From Aphelenchoides besseyi (lineage: Eukaryota > Nematoda > Chromadorea > Rhabditida > Aphelenchoididae), in assembly GCA_024699855.1 (NCBI GenBank), contig JAMPIQ010000002.1, forward strand, positions 1,922,001 to 1,986,000: a DNA stretch of 64,000 bases. Reading direction: 5' to 3'. The stretch's first letter is position 1, and the number at the start of each line of letters is the position of its first letter. A program made the translations under genes and the position numbers. This document shows positions 22,441 to 33,580 of this stretch, in pieces. The notes under the pieces were generated by a model. That model searched no databases. It saw only the letters and a program-made list of their open reading frames with translations, and was not told the origin of the DNA.

Positions 22441-23659
22441 TGCAACGTGTGAATAAGTCGGGAAGTAGTTTGACTCAAAACTATTTCAAGTTGTATAAAC
22501 AGAAATGCTCATTCAGCTTAACTGGTTACCAAACAAGGAAACATATTACAAAAATGAAGACAATCGTGCTAATTCAGAACTCTTTCTTCAGGTCATTGGG
22601 AACTGAACAGGTGAGAATTCAAGAAGAACGCAAACTGTGTAATGAAGATGCTCTCTGCTTCAACTAAGTTCGTTATCATTAGGAAAATTTCTACAATCCA
22701 TTTCCATTAGTCACCCATTTTGCTGTAAAGTTAATTGTTAATCTGACTGTTGAGCTATGAAGTGTTCATTGATCGAAAGCAATTCAATCAACGTGGTTAA
22801 TCAATTCGTTCACACTCCATTTTACAGGGCGAAATCAGAACTTGCATTCAGTGAGTCGTCTGCGGCTCAAGTCGCGTTTAGTTGTTGCTGTTTGTCCCTC
22901 TCCTTTCCTGTTGTTTTCATTGTCCGTTGTAATCCCGAGATCCCCAATAAATCGCTTCGTATATTTCCACACGGTCGGAGCATTCCACAACAAGTAAGTT
23001 TTGGAGAGCAATTAGACAGGTGTCTAGCCAACGTAGAAAGTGGATTGGATGTAGCCGACAACTTTATAGGTGCTCGATAAGCAGTATCACAAGACAAGAG
23101 TTTAATTGATGATCTCTAATCTCAAAATTTCACTCGTGGATGTTGCTTGTTCAAATAAAATCACTGAGGTTGTTTACAAGTCCGGAACTCCGTCCATCGT
23201 ATGAAGACTAAAATTTGTTGTTTTTAGTGTAATGTTGACAACCGGCAAAACACCATCGATAGAAGCTATTTTGACTAATCGGCTTATTCAACAGTAAGCT
23301 AAAAATTGTTTGTTCAAACGTTGCATTCACTCGACAGCTCTTTGAGTACCTACTACGCTTTCAAACAACAATTGTTGACTGTTTTTGAAGCTAAGAATCT
23401 GAACGTGCTTAATTTCAAACACTTGCTGTTTATGACTTTCGGTTGACAAGGTCCACTCGACTGCTAGTTCTTGAGGATGATCGACAGGAAACCCTCTTTG
23501 ATGTTAAATCCGGCATCTTCTGTTCGTTTTTGTTGATTGCCGAGACGCTGATGTTAGAATATAACGGCAATAACCACCTAAATGTGATGTTAAGACAGAT
23601 AACTGAGGATTGACAATGTAACGGAGAGAATGTGAGTTGAAGTTTGTCAAATAAGATGT

Positions 23660-24066
23660 TGTTTCAGTTTTGTTTCCATGGACTTGATGCTGAAGGAAAC
23701 GTAACGTTGGGAAAGAAGTTCGACTGTTCACTTTATCCTGGCTTGCAATAGTCTGGTTTAACAAAGAACACATTGATAACGATATTAACGGCTATGAGCG
23801 TCTGAATCCCAAGTCAGGTAGTAAAGTTTTCTGCAATTGAATTCGTTGTTTGGACCTTCTAGAATCTGTATTCTTTGGCATTTATGTTGGGTGAATATCG
23901 TAGTGCTGTTAAACTCAATTACACCAATCCATGGATCGAATTGAACTCAACAGTCATCGAAGAAGACGAACAAAATCCTGGAGCGTCGATGAATCCAAGC
24001 TCTTTATTACTTGAAATCAGACGCAAAAATGGACTTCAGCGTTGTTTAAAACTTCAATGTCCTTAA
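23660..24066 (+). pseudogene. DUF1647 gene relic
   Basis: At about 23680 the plus strand reads GLDAEGNVTLGKKFDCSLY and then stops, matching DEVGNVRLGLPFNCSLYEK of the two DUF1647 genes. After about 100 bp it resumes near 23866 as NLYSLAFMLGEYRSAVKLNY, matching NIANLAYLFGPKRGAVKLHY of the last exon, and ends at 24066. Nearly all of the catalytic middle is missing. The long region from 22440 to 23660 has short open frames, which I could not tie to the N-terminus. Confidence 0.65.
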
Positions 24067-24354
24067 CATAAATAGGTTTTACATGTAAAGCAAGAGATTA
24101 GGTCAGTGGCCATAACAGTCGAAGTGATTGTTAGCTAACGAATGACTTCTCTACAACCAATAAGATTGTGTTAACTATCAAACATATATCGGGTGTAAAA
24201 GCTGCATTGTAGGAAATAGCTTCAAAAGCGTTTATGAAAAGATTTTTTTATTTTTAACAAGAAGCTCATTCAAATAAATGCAGTGTTGTCTGTTGCTTGG
24301 TTCACCTACGAAAACTTACTTCGACGCTGAGCCTTATTATGCAAAACCGCGCTT

Positions 24355-25681
24355 TTAACCGCTTCTACCGGCAAGTTGAGTTCGAACACGTTCATCGATC
24401 ATATCATCGAATGAACGTGAAGTATTTTGTGACAATAAACGCAAAGCGTCAATCATTTTTTCTCCATCTTCCGGTTTCGCTAAGCGCTTCAGACCGTCAG
24501 AGATTCCGAATACCCTCATATTGTAGAACTGATTGTACAAGGCCAACATCTGACCATTTCCAATGTAGTGAAAAGAAATCACGTACTCACTCAACGGTGC
24601 TTTGAACTAAAACACGACTAGAATTTGATATCGAAAATCTTTTGTACCCGATCGTAGGGATAGAAGATATTGGAGTGAAACCATTTGAGATGATCACTTT
24701 TCTTGGTTTCGTCCAAATCAAAATGCAAAGCCGGTTCGAGCGGTAACATTCGATGATTCCCATGAATATCCCGTGAGTCGCCAGCAACGACATGCACTGA
24801 TTCCAAGCATTTGCCGACATACACATCTTCGTCTTTAGCCAAATTTGGACGACATTGTTCTGTGTTGTTAAGCGCATCTTCAACGAATCGTTTTAGTGCT
24901 TCTCTGCTGAGAACATAGCCAGCGCCACCACTCATGTATCCTTCAATATCATAGTAATGTTAATCTTCAGCGTAAACTAACCGTGTCTAACTTGTGGTTT
25001 CAATTTACAACCGAAGTAAATCGGGTCATCTGGTGAATAGGCCAAGAGCATGAAGCGAAGATTCTCCATGATAACAAACGTGTCATCGTCAGCCTTCAGA
25101 AACCAATCGTAGTTGTTGAGTTCTGCCTAAACAATCATTTTAATAGATCAATATTCGTAAACAAACTTCATAAAGATATTTGAAAGCTCGTTGTGTCTTT
25201 TCCCACAGATGATCACGCCCGGCACTGACATTTAAATCCACCGATGGCAATCCGTTGTCTGCAGTCACAAAGAAGTATTTGTTGCATTTCGGTGCCCAGG
25301 TCGCATTCACGGCCTACAAGTGGTGCTCATGGTCAATCAACTTTACTTACCATAGCCTTCTTTGTATTGCCAGGACCACTCATAATCCAACATAAGATTC
25401 TAACATTCTGTTTCAGTTCTCTGGCCACAAAACTTTCTTCTGAAATAAAGTTGTTGTTCTCGTTATATTCACGTAGAAGCAATCTTCTACAAACGATCTT
25501 TACCGTGTTCCTGTTTGGAATACGTCTCGCCATAATCCACATCCTGGTACTTATAAGCTTCAAAGTACCTAAGCGAATTCACAATTGTGTCCAAATCAAA
25601 GAAGAATGGCAAATTCAAGAAGACGAACAAGCACATGGAGGCACCAAGAATGAAAAATAAGAGCGGTTGTTTAGGTCTCAT
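24355..25681 (-). CDS. Core-1 beta-1,3-galactosyltransferase-like (C1GalT family, GT31), gene A
   Basis: ATG 25681 is followed by a signal anchor ([18 protein letters not shown]) and a stem. The catalytic exons contain [68 protein letters not shown] (DxD), [41 protein letters not shown] and AGDSRDIHG. These are the C1GalT hallmarks that build the T antigen Gal-beta-1,3-GalNAc on Ser/Thr O-glycans. The last exon (24355-24600) carries [10 protein letters not shown] and a longer tail than vertebrate enzymes. Element B copy 5 lies upstream, and the GT11 gene is divergent from it. Confidence 0.87.
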
Positions 25682-25984
25682 TGCGAACTAATAGGTGGCT
25701 GAAATGAGTTACGATTAGAAACAGCAATATAGGTCGTCTATTTGAATAGAATCGTGATTTGGTTTTCAACGACCACAAGAACACTTAAACAGTCTGATGG
25801 TGTACTATTACACGTAAGATGACGATTATGTTCTACCAAAGAACTAATGAATAAGATTAAGAACCTTCAAGAAAGAATAAACAGTTCTCCCTACAACTAA
25901 TGTAGTAATCATCCAACAGCAATCACAAACGAATTCGTTGAAGTCAAAGTCTAAAGGCTTTTAAATTTCAGGCATCAAAACTAA

Positions 25985-26105
25985 CTGACAAGCTTATGAC
26001 GCCTTCTTTCATGTGTTATTTGAGAGGATGAACATAATCAAGTGAACATCTCGATTTGCATTCATTATGTGGGCATTTGCGACCAACCTACAACTGTCAA
26101 TGTCA
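25985..26105 (-). promoter_or_regulatory. Upstream element B, copy 5 (between C1GalT A and GT11)
   Basis: On the minus strand AATGCAAATC (26053-26062) precedes TTGATTATGTTCATC (about 26027-26041), then CTCAAATAACACATGA and CTTGTCAGTTAG, the same order as copy 1. It reads toward C1GalT A, whose ATG is about 300 bp away, but sits in a divergent intergenic region and could also serve the GT11 gene. Confidence 0.55.
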
Positions 26106-26453
26106 GACAACTTGAAGCCACAGACAAGGAATCTTGTTCACGCGTTCGGAGAGCACAAACGTCGCATACATTAAACAGCGTAACAATCGAATGTTCAACT
26201 TTGTTCCGCATTCTCTTTTTTGAACTCTCTGTCGATCCACATCGATCCAAAAAGCTCTTGTCCGTTGTTTTGTCGTTTAATTGTGTCCCTTTTCCCACTT
26301 TTGGTGTTTCGTTGATTGGTCACAGCGATTTATCCGCTGTGGCGCTTTATTTTCTCAGTCAAAACCGTTAACATTTCTCTTTATTCAACTCTAATTATAA
26401 TATGTTTTACAAGTGTACTCTTTGATTTCAGATCGTCTTCAAACTTCCGTTCA

Positions 26454-27607
26454 ATGCCCGGAACCTACGCTTGTATGATATTGATCTTCGGAATTCTCGT
26501 ACCATCGATCCTTTTTGTTTACTTTCGAGAGACGGTGAGTAGAAAGTCTTTGCTATCTAATGGATTGTTTCTGCAGCATATCAACAAAATGACTTCTCGT
26601 TCAACTTTCTACGATACACAACAGTCGACGGATAGAACAACGGTTTTAGCCGACTGGACTTACTTCGACAAGTTCGTTTCCTCAGACACCAGCGGCGAAG
26701 GTTGTGGTGGTAGGTTGTGAGCATTCGCTCGATTCTTTCTGGCAAACGATGCTTGTACGAGAAGATGCACAAACGTTGTATATTGGCCTCAATTTGTTGA
26801 CGTTTGTGCATCGTCTCGCAGAAAAGAACACGGAGAATGCTCACGGCAAAGTTGCGTGAAGGTGTTGGCAACATGGTCAGTTATTGTCGACAACAAGCTT
26901 AAATGATTAGTTATCTTTAGATCTTTCGTATTGCATCCTTGTACGGAATTGCCAAGCAACTCCAACGAGCTGCCTGTTTCCAAGAAGCTTGTGCTGAAGA
27001 ATATCATGTCGAACTATTTGCGATGTTCCCGAATTTACAGAAATTCCCATTGAAAGTTCGTTTTTGACTTCTGATTATCGATCGACTTGTTTGAAGACTC
27101 GATGTTGGAATGAAAGTGCGAAACAGGTCGAGTTTGCAGCACATGCTTGGAACTACGAAAACGTGTCAAAGTAAGCAGTTTAATCCCTCAAATACCAACT
27201 GTTGTTTTCTGATTGCATGAGCACAAAAACGACAAATTTGTTCATTTACGTACCGGATACCTTCTTTCTTATCGTTTCTTTCATCACTCACGACGAGACA
27301 TCTTAACTCTGCTCGACTTCTCCGACGCTGTAAACGATTTGGTTGATGCATATGCTCGTCAGTTGTTTGAGTATCTTTAATATGTTTCTAGCATTTTAAC
27401 ATCGACCATTTAGCAACGATAATTCTATCAAACTGTGTGTTCACATGCGAAACGGAGACTTCTACGACCCCCATCATCCACTTTTACCGACCGATGAGAC
27501 CTTCTTGTTAACTGCGGTCAAGTTTCTAACCAACTCAATCAGGCGCGATCAATTCAATAGAGACATCGACGTGCTTCTTCTTTCCAGTGAGTTTAAGTAC
27601 GCAAGTG
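26454..27607 (+). CDS. GT11 alpha-1,2-fucosyltransferase-like, truncated by an assembly gap
   Basis: ATG 26454 starts a signal-anchor exon (CMILIFGILVPSILFVYF) ending at a donor near 26533. A stem exon (26579-26709) follows. The catalytic part begins KLREGVGNM and continues across an intron with IFRIASLYGIAKQL, which corresponds to the GT11 N-terminal GNMMF.ASLYG motif. Later comes KLCVHMRNGDF, the HxRxGDF GDP-fucose motif of GT11. A frame change near 27035 is possible. The sequence runs into the N block at 27608 within the VLLLSSEF region, so the C-terminus is missing. The family transfers fucose alpha-1,2 to galactose, which would follow the core-1 enzyme encoded next door. Confidence 0.75.
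26717..26843 (+). repeat. Imperfect inverted repeat across a GT11 intron and its 3' splice site
   Basis: CGAGAAGATGCACAAACGT at 26758-26776 pairs with ACGTTTGTGCATCGTCTCG at about 26799-26817 (18 of 19 bases), leaving a loop of about 22 bases. A second pair, GTGAGCATTC and GAATGCTCAC, brackets it. The inner arm ends at the CAG acceptor before KRTRRMLTAK. Confidence 0.6.
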
Positions 27608-27707
27608 NNNNNNNNNNNNNNNNNNNNNNNNNNNNNNNNNNNNNNNNNNNNNNNNNNNNNNNNNNNNNNNNNNNNNNNNNNNNNNNNNNNNNNNNNNNNN
27701 NNNNNNN
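27608..27707. other. Assembly gap of 100 N
   Basis: A run of exactly 100 N, the conventional size for a gap of unknown length. It truncates the C-terminus of the plus-strand GT11 gene and removes the last ~12 codons of the minus-strand DUF1647 copy B. The two genes are convergent on it. Confidence 0.99.
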
Positions 27708-29107
27708 TTCTACGTATTGAGATCAAATTGGAAAACTTTTTCATTGCTTTTTCACGTTTCTGTTTCACTTCAACGATCAGATTTTCGGACAGTGTGTCCC
27801 AGTCCTTCGTGTAGTTGAGTTGAACAGCTCCACGTTCTGGACCAAACAAATACGCTAATGCCGCAATATTCCAGAAGGCTTGATCATAACGATGACAATT
27901 GAGGTATGTCCGAAAATAGTCGTACCAGTTGTGATTGAGAGGAAAGCAAGCGCTTTGAGCACCGGGCGGATCAATACAATCCTTAGTCATCGCACAAAGA
28001 TACCACCTGAATGCAAAGGAAATGAGTAATTACACTTGAGCTTAACCATTTCAAAATGTAACGAGTATATGGTGAGTCGGATAAAAAAGCAGGAGATTGA
28101 ATCTCTCGCATTTGAGTGATGATTTTAGGCAATGGCAAATAGGTGGACATGTCTAAAGGAATGAGTTGTGGAATTAATGCTTGCAATACTTGGATGTGTG
28201 GTCGCATAAACACTGTGGATGGCAAACGTGTGAGTTGAGAACGGCAAGAGCACACCGCTCTGCACGCCCTGTAGAAATGTGGCCAGGTTTTTGCTTTTAA
28301 TCCGAACACTCGTGTCCAAGTAGAAGAACGTTTTGTACGTTTGGAATGCCTCCTGCAAACACTGTTTTCATTCCGAATGCTTGAAACTTACAATAATCGC
28401 TAACTTGAACGAATAGTTCATTATTTTCTTAACATGTGGCGGATATTTCGAGAACTCGAACCTTCGATACTCAACCAAACACCATGACTTGAGTTCTTGG
28501 ATCTAAATTTGAGGTCTGAAACAGTCATCCACTAACTGTTACCTCCTTCCGTTGTAGACCAACATCGAAAATGACGATCTTCGATTTTGGATAGTGTGTT
28601 CGTATTGTTCTGACAAAATTCCGCAGCTCTCGAAAGTGACTGATGGACACTGAAGTCACAAACACGGGCGACCAGTTGTCATCGGCCACAATCTGCTTGT
28701 AGTCGGGCTTTGCGTTGGCAGCATCAGAGTCGAGCAGTTGAAGGGACTTGAGCTTCTCGTAAAGCGAACAATTGAACGGGAGACCTAATCGAACGTTCCC
28801 AACTTTATCCAAACCGGTGAAGCAGAACTAAAGCGAATAGAAGGATTCATGCTTATAGACTCACGTTCTCGCCATTGCAGTTGCACAGATCTAACTTTCC
28901 ATTCTGCACCAATTTTTTCATATTTCTTTCAATCTGTGAATTCAGTGGGCTAGCAACTCTCAATTTAGAATTTGGTTCTCTATACGATAATAATTTGTTG
29001 TTACTTTTGCCGAACATTCGCCCCATGTAATCAAACAACAAAATAATGTTGAAAATAAGGCTAATAAGCGTTGCAAAGCGAAATAGTTTTATGCGAAAGA
29101 ACCGCAT
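27708..29107 (-). CDS. DUF1647 family (nematode, glycosyltransferase-like), copy B
   Basis: ATG 29107 starts a basic tail and a signal anchor (LFRFATLISLIFNIILLFDY), followed by a stem ending GKLDLCNCNGENV. Then come the DUF1647 exons GLPFNCSLYEKL, SPVFVTSVSISHF, KIVIFDVGLQ, TFFYLDTSVRI and the C-terminal AYLFGPERGAVQLNY. The final codons fall in the N gap. Its core 28232-28872 is nearly identical to that of copy A, while the anchor, stem and C-terminal exon differ. The frame appears to change near 28180, in the HSVYATTHP exon. The family is nematode-restricted and presumed to be a glycan enzyme; substrate unknown. Confidence 0.75.
28232..28872. repeat. Near-identical ~640-bp block shared by the two DUF1647 genes (second copy)
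   Basis: Direct repeat of 11380-12020. It includes intron sequence. Both edges are sharp. Confidence 0.85.
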
Positions 29108-29334
29108 ACGTCCAACTAAACTAATTGCTATATGATGAAACTTTCTAACTTACAAACATAGATGTTTAACTAAAATAACTTAATCGAATCACGTAAGAGC
29201 ATACTTGTTTGCGTAATTGCTTCTAAAAGTGTGATGATCGCTTAATCATAATACAAATCAGTAGGAAGTTGTTCGTATTATAAAACTAAACAATTAATCA
29301 GCAGTTGTTTATAGACGCTAGCTTTTATCGCGTC

Positions 29335-29515
29335 TAGTGATCAGTGACCAAACATGTCTTGCATTATTCGGTCAACCGACTGAATAAGCTGTCACCGCGT
29401 AACAAACAACTTTGCTGACGATAAAATCGCCGATTTCATTCAACTGATGACCACCCTGTGATTATAAGTAGAAATCGAAAACTAACAAGTTTATTGCTAT
29501 TCTGCAACGTTTTGA
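29335..29515 (+). promoter_or_regulatory. Upstream element A, copy 2 (before GT10 B)
   Basis: It contains TCAGTGACCAAACAT, ACGATAAAATCGCCGATTTC, CAACTGATGACCACCCTGTG and TTATAAGTAGAAATCGAAAA in the same order and spacing as the copies at 4155-4335 and 50087-50330. The end of the conserved part is about 85 bp upstream of the ATG at 29600. Confidence 0.55.
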
Positions 29516-29599
29516 TTAATCCAATAAGTCAACAGATCGATTTCAAATAGAGAACGGATCCGATATTGTTGTAAAGTGTGGTTTTCTTACATTGAAGAA

Positions 29600-31287
29600 A
29601 TGTATGATAAAAGTTTAGTCAAAAACATCAAATCACTTGTTATCTTATACGTAAGGAAATTAGTTAACTGCTTCATTTGTTCTATTAGTCGCCGAAAGTT
29701 ATTACTTACGGTGAGTGTGCTAATAAAAGGGTTACAATACGTTTTCCAGCGGTTATACATCGCCTACCTTCTTCTAATCATTAACTACACCGTTTTTGTT
29801 TTGATAAGTCGAAATGCGACATTATCACATTATACATCCCTGGCAATGGTAAATTCAGTTTTTGACAATATTATGGACTTCGTAAACCTAACTTACTAAG
29901 AAGTTCAGGCATATTCCAATGATATCGACGCGTCCAGCGAACTATTGGATTTGAGTCATCAACTTCTACCCGAACTTCAGCCGCATTTATCGATGATGTA
30001 CAAACCCCGACTACCTATTATCCTGTATTGGCAGCCATATTTTGTAAAAGAATACAAGATGTTTGTTCCCACAAATGCTTCGTTGAACTGTCCTTACCGT
30101 TGTATTCACACTGCAGATCGTCGAGCTGGAAGTGAAGCTGCTGTGCGAGTGTTTCATGAACGAAAGTTTAATGTCGCCGACTTACCACCTGCCAATCAAC
30201 GCGCTTACAATGTTCTTCACACGCTGGAACCTCCGTTCTTTACTTACAGCAAATACGACAAGAAGATGAAACCAATGCCCGATTACTTTAATGTCACGAG
30301 TTCTTATCGTACAATGAGTACAATCTACTATCCGTATGATAGTTTTGTGGAGAGAACACAAAACGAAAAGGCCGATGAGATTTGGACGATAGAACAAGTG
30401 AGTTTCAACGAGCTTCATTACCAATGAATATCTTAGGTCAAAGAAAGAATAGAAGCAAAACGAAAACCTCTTTTAATTGCTGTATCGAACTGCAAAGCCC
30501 ATTCGTCTCGTGAGAAGTATGTTAAAGAACTACAAAAGTATCTACAGATTACAATTGTCGGCCGATGTCCGTTTGCAAATGCCAACTGTAAACCTTTTCC
30601 AGACGGTGAAACAATTCATTACGATCAGTCATGCATGAAAGATAAAATGGGTTTGTTGCAAGTCGAGTCGTTTCTGAATGGCTCATTTGTTTCAGCTGAA
30701 CACTACTTCTACTTGGCTTTCGAAAAGTCGGTATGTCCAGAGTATTTGACGAAAAAGTTTTGGCGTGTAAAGCACTTGATTGTACCGGTCGTTTTGAGTC
30801 GCGGTGTTATGCCACCACACATCCCGAACGATACGTGTACGATGGTTACCTTGCGATAAAAGAGCTAAAAATCGTGGTTGCAGATATTGCAGCCAGTGAC
30901 TTCGAATCACCGAGACACTTAGCTAACTATCTGCAGCATTTGATGGACAATCCAAGAGAATATGCCAAGTAATCAAACATGTCGCTCTCCTTTAACAATC
31001 CAATCTTCAGGTATTTCAAGTGGACGCAGAAATATCGCAAGACATCACTAAGCGAAGCGGAAGTTCGAGTTTCGTGTCAGTTGTGCAAATTGGCGTATGT
31101 GGGAGAACCCATGCGAATTGCCGACTATAAGGAATATTGGTCAGTAGACGAGTGTCCGGCCAACTATGCCGCCAACCTGATCAACAACTCAAAAGATGAT
31201 TCAGAAAGCACTAAAAAATGGGAACAGAAACTCACAGAATTGATGAAGCGGACGTATCGTGAGAAAAACCTAGACAAAATCTTGTGA
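29600..31287 (+). CDS. GT10 alpha-1,3-fucosyltransferase-like, gene B
   Basis: ATG 29600 precedes a long cytosolic tail and a signal anchor (IAYLLLIINYTVFVLIS). The catalytic exons carry YFNVTSSYRTMSTIYYPYDS, ADEIWTIEQ joined across a 47-bp intron to VKERIEAKRKPLL, YLAFEKSVCPEYLTKKFWR and ASDFESPRHLANYL, followed by a Cys-rich tail ending at 31287. An intron near 30838-30885 rejoins PNDT to IAASDFESP and explains the apparent frame change there. The gene looks intact. It is diverged from GT10 A, so it is an older paralogue. Expected role: Golgi transfer of fucose in alpha-1,3 linkage. Confidence 0.87.
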
Positions 31288-31917
31288 GCTTACAAGGCTT
31301 TTGTGTTTATCTGCCCATTAGTTGTCGCCGCAATGCCAATAGGAAATAAAAGTCTACGGTCGGCAGCTTAGTTAACCACAAGAAATAAGAACCACGAATA
31401 TAAAGACCTGAATGCACGACATTGACATCTGAGTTTTCATCCTTTGTTCTTAGCAGCAGAGTTGACGAGTGATGTCAAGTTCATTTCGAACGGTCGAAAT
31501 TAGACTTTTGGAGCTTTTGATTACGTGTCATCCATAAATACCTTCTACGTTGGTTTTGTTTTAAACGGAAGTAAAACAAACTTCTCGGAAGTTTCTGATT
31601 CCCACGATTTCGAATTCAATCTGTTCATTCACACGTAAATTCGCAGCACCGTTTGAAATCCAAGTATTTCAAAGTGGGTGGGAAATTTGTTTGTAATTAC
31701 ACGTTTTCCAGTGTTATAACAACAAATGTTCTTCAGATGGTTTCCGCTCATTGGGATTACCGTGAAGGTTGTAGACGACCAGAAAATGTTCCCGTTCTCA
31801 GGTTTTTGATCACATTCCAACTTATATACCCGGTTCCTGTTGGGTGAAGGACTAAATGCACGGTTTTCCACCACTACTGTAATTGGCAGTGTGGAACGGG
31901 TTTTTCTTTGAACGAAA
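31288..31917. other. Intergenic stretch without a recognised gene
   Basis: Between GT10 B and the GPCR, both on the plus strand. Short open frames only. It should contain the GT10 terminator region and the GPCR promoter, but I see no repeat of element A or B. Confidence 0.4.
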
Positions 31918-33123
31918 ATGACCGTCGAAAATCCGTACGTGCAAAACGAGTTCTATTTTGCAAACATCACGAATGCTACTTACGCCGGAAGTCCAATTGC
32001 AATCATTCGGTTCGTCAATTTTGTATCTGCTGGAGTCATTGGTACATTGGCTTTGACCATATTAATCTACCTGATTGTCTACAAGACGAACAGCCAATTT
32101 AGTCAGTTTAGTAAAATCCTATTGCTATCTGCTATCGTTGATGCAATTCATTTGGCTTCGTATTGTTGGTGTCAACAAGTTGATTGAAATCGTCGACCAG
32201 GAATTCATTTTCACTTTTAGCGCTACCGAGTTGAATCGGGAATCATGGTTGCAACATTCACGGGACCCTCGCAATATCTCAGTTACACTGGTCGTTGTAT
32301 TTCAATGATCTTCCAAAATTCATCACCACAGCTTACAGTCACTTTCGTTCCCTGTTCTTTTTACTATCGTTATTATGTTATTAAATAGTTAGTTGCACTT
32401 TAGAAATCCGAATAACAAGTGTTTCAGTGGCAAATCACCTTCAACACTTCATATCATTTTAATGGTCAGCATTCCGATTCTTCTGGTGTCTGCTGATGCA
32501 TCACTTGCCATTCCGGCTTTCTGTCCACCACCAGACGGCATTGCATACGAGCGATATTATTGGCCCGAAATACCGGTTCCAAAGTTGTTGCTCGGAAGAA
32601 CAAACCAAGGATTCGCTCAAGTGACTTTGTTGTACCATCGAGTGTTAACATTTGGCGCCTATATTCCTACGATCTTCTTTGCTCTGTTATCAGTCCGAGA
32701 ACTGAAAAAGAAATCCGAAATGACGAGCTCAAGAACCAAAGCATTGCAACGCCAATTTACACATGCCCTTGCAGCGCAAGTGAGTTGTCGTTCTGTTCTT
32801 TAAATCATGTGTTTCAGGCTCTTGTTCCATTCGTGACTTTAGTTTGCCCGATCATTGGCTTCACAGTGTTGGCATGGGGCGGAATAAGCTTCAAGTACTC
32901 AGGAGAATTCAATGTTTGTCTTCTCACTTGGGCACCACCGTTGAATGCGATCTTGGTTATTGTTTTGATACCGCAATACAGAAAACGGTGTCTTCACATG
33001 TTATGTTGTGGTCTTGTCGACAACAAAAAAAACAGCCCGTCGGCTGTGAGTTTCGTGGAATCGAGAATACGAACGACGAACGCAATGAATCCGACGGCAA
33101 TAAAAGCGGTGACCTTCGTTTAA
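31918..33123 (+). CDS. Nematode serpentine chemoreceptor-type GPCR (Srd/Str/Srh-like clan)
   Basis: Four exons (31918-32178, 32221-32387, 32428-32779, 32818-33123) join in phase to about 360 residues. Visible membrane segments are VIGTLALTILIYLIVY (TM1), FSKILLLSAIVDAIHLASY (TM2), then RYRVESG and FYYRYYVI near the end of the third or fourth segment, LHIILMVSIPILLVS, a sixth helix in VPFVTLVCPIIGFTVLAWGG and the seventh in PPLNAILVIVLIPQYRKR. The phrase LQRQFTHALAAQALVPFV is typical of nematode str/srd-type receptors. The tail is Cys- and Lys-rich. The exact subfamily is not resolved. It is the only receptor gene in the window. Confidence 0.82.
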
Positions 33124-33326
33124 TCTTCGTTTGTTTATCTCATCTCGAACGGTGTACAAAACAATAAAGTAAAATGCGTAGAACAAAATAAGTGACTACA
33201 AAAGAGGAATGACCCAGAAAAATTGAAATAGTTGAGAAGCACGGACGAAGAAGTGCGGAGCAATTTGGTTGGATATAAAGCTGTTGGGAAACAAGTGAAT
33301 TGTTGAAAATAGGATCTGATCCTCCC

Positions 33327-33580
33327 TCAAACCGCTGCAGTTGTTGCATGTCCCGAATGACGGTGATGAGACGGATGACACCAAATCTAAACGACAAAAA
33401 CAATGAAAATGCAATAGAAGTGACAACTTACGTTTTTGCAGCATTGCAGAAATTTGCAGCACAAGCAAATAGCACAGATTCTGTAATAGCAAAGACATTG
33501 ATGGGATGAATGTTTACAACTTACGCCATCATGAGCAGAATCAGTCCGATGATCAAAGCGATGGTTTCGCCGGATTTCAT
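33327..33580 (-). CDS. Small Cys-rich single-pass membrane protein (54 residues), three exons
   Basis: Three tiny exons (33525-33580, 33432-33480, 33327-33386) with consensus GT-AG introns of about 44 bp join in phase. The product starts MKSGETIALIIGLILLMMA (a membrane helix), continues with a dense Cys cluster (ICAICLCCKFLQCCKNIWC) and ends with a His/Thr tail. The Cys cluster next to a helix is a usual palmitoylation arrangement. No family recognised. It is supported by three consistent splice junctions and lies tail to tail with the GPCR. An upstream non-coding or coding exon may exist before the acceptor near 33636. Confidence 0.5.

Noticed and set aside
30838..30885. Apparent frameshift in GT10 B
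   Set aside because: A short GT-AG intron explains it, and the joined sequence matches the paralogue.
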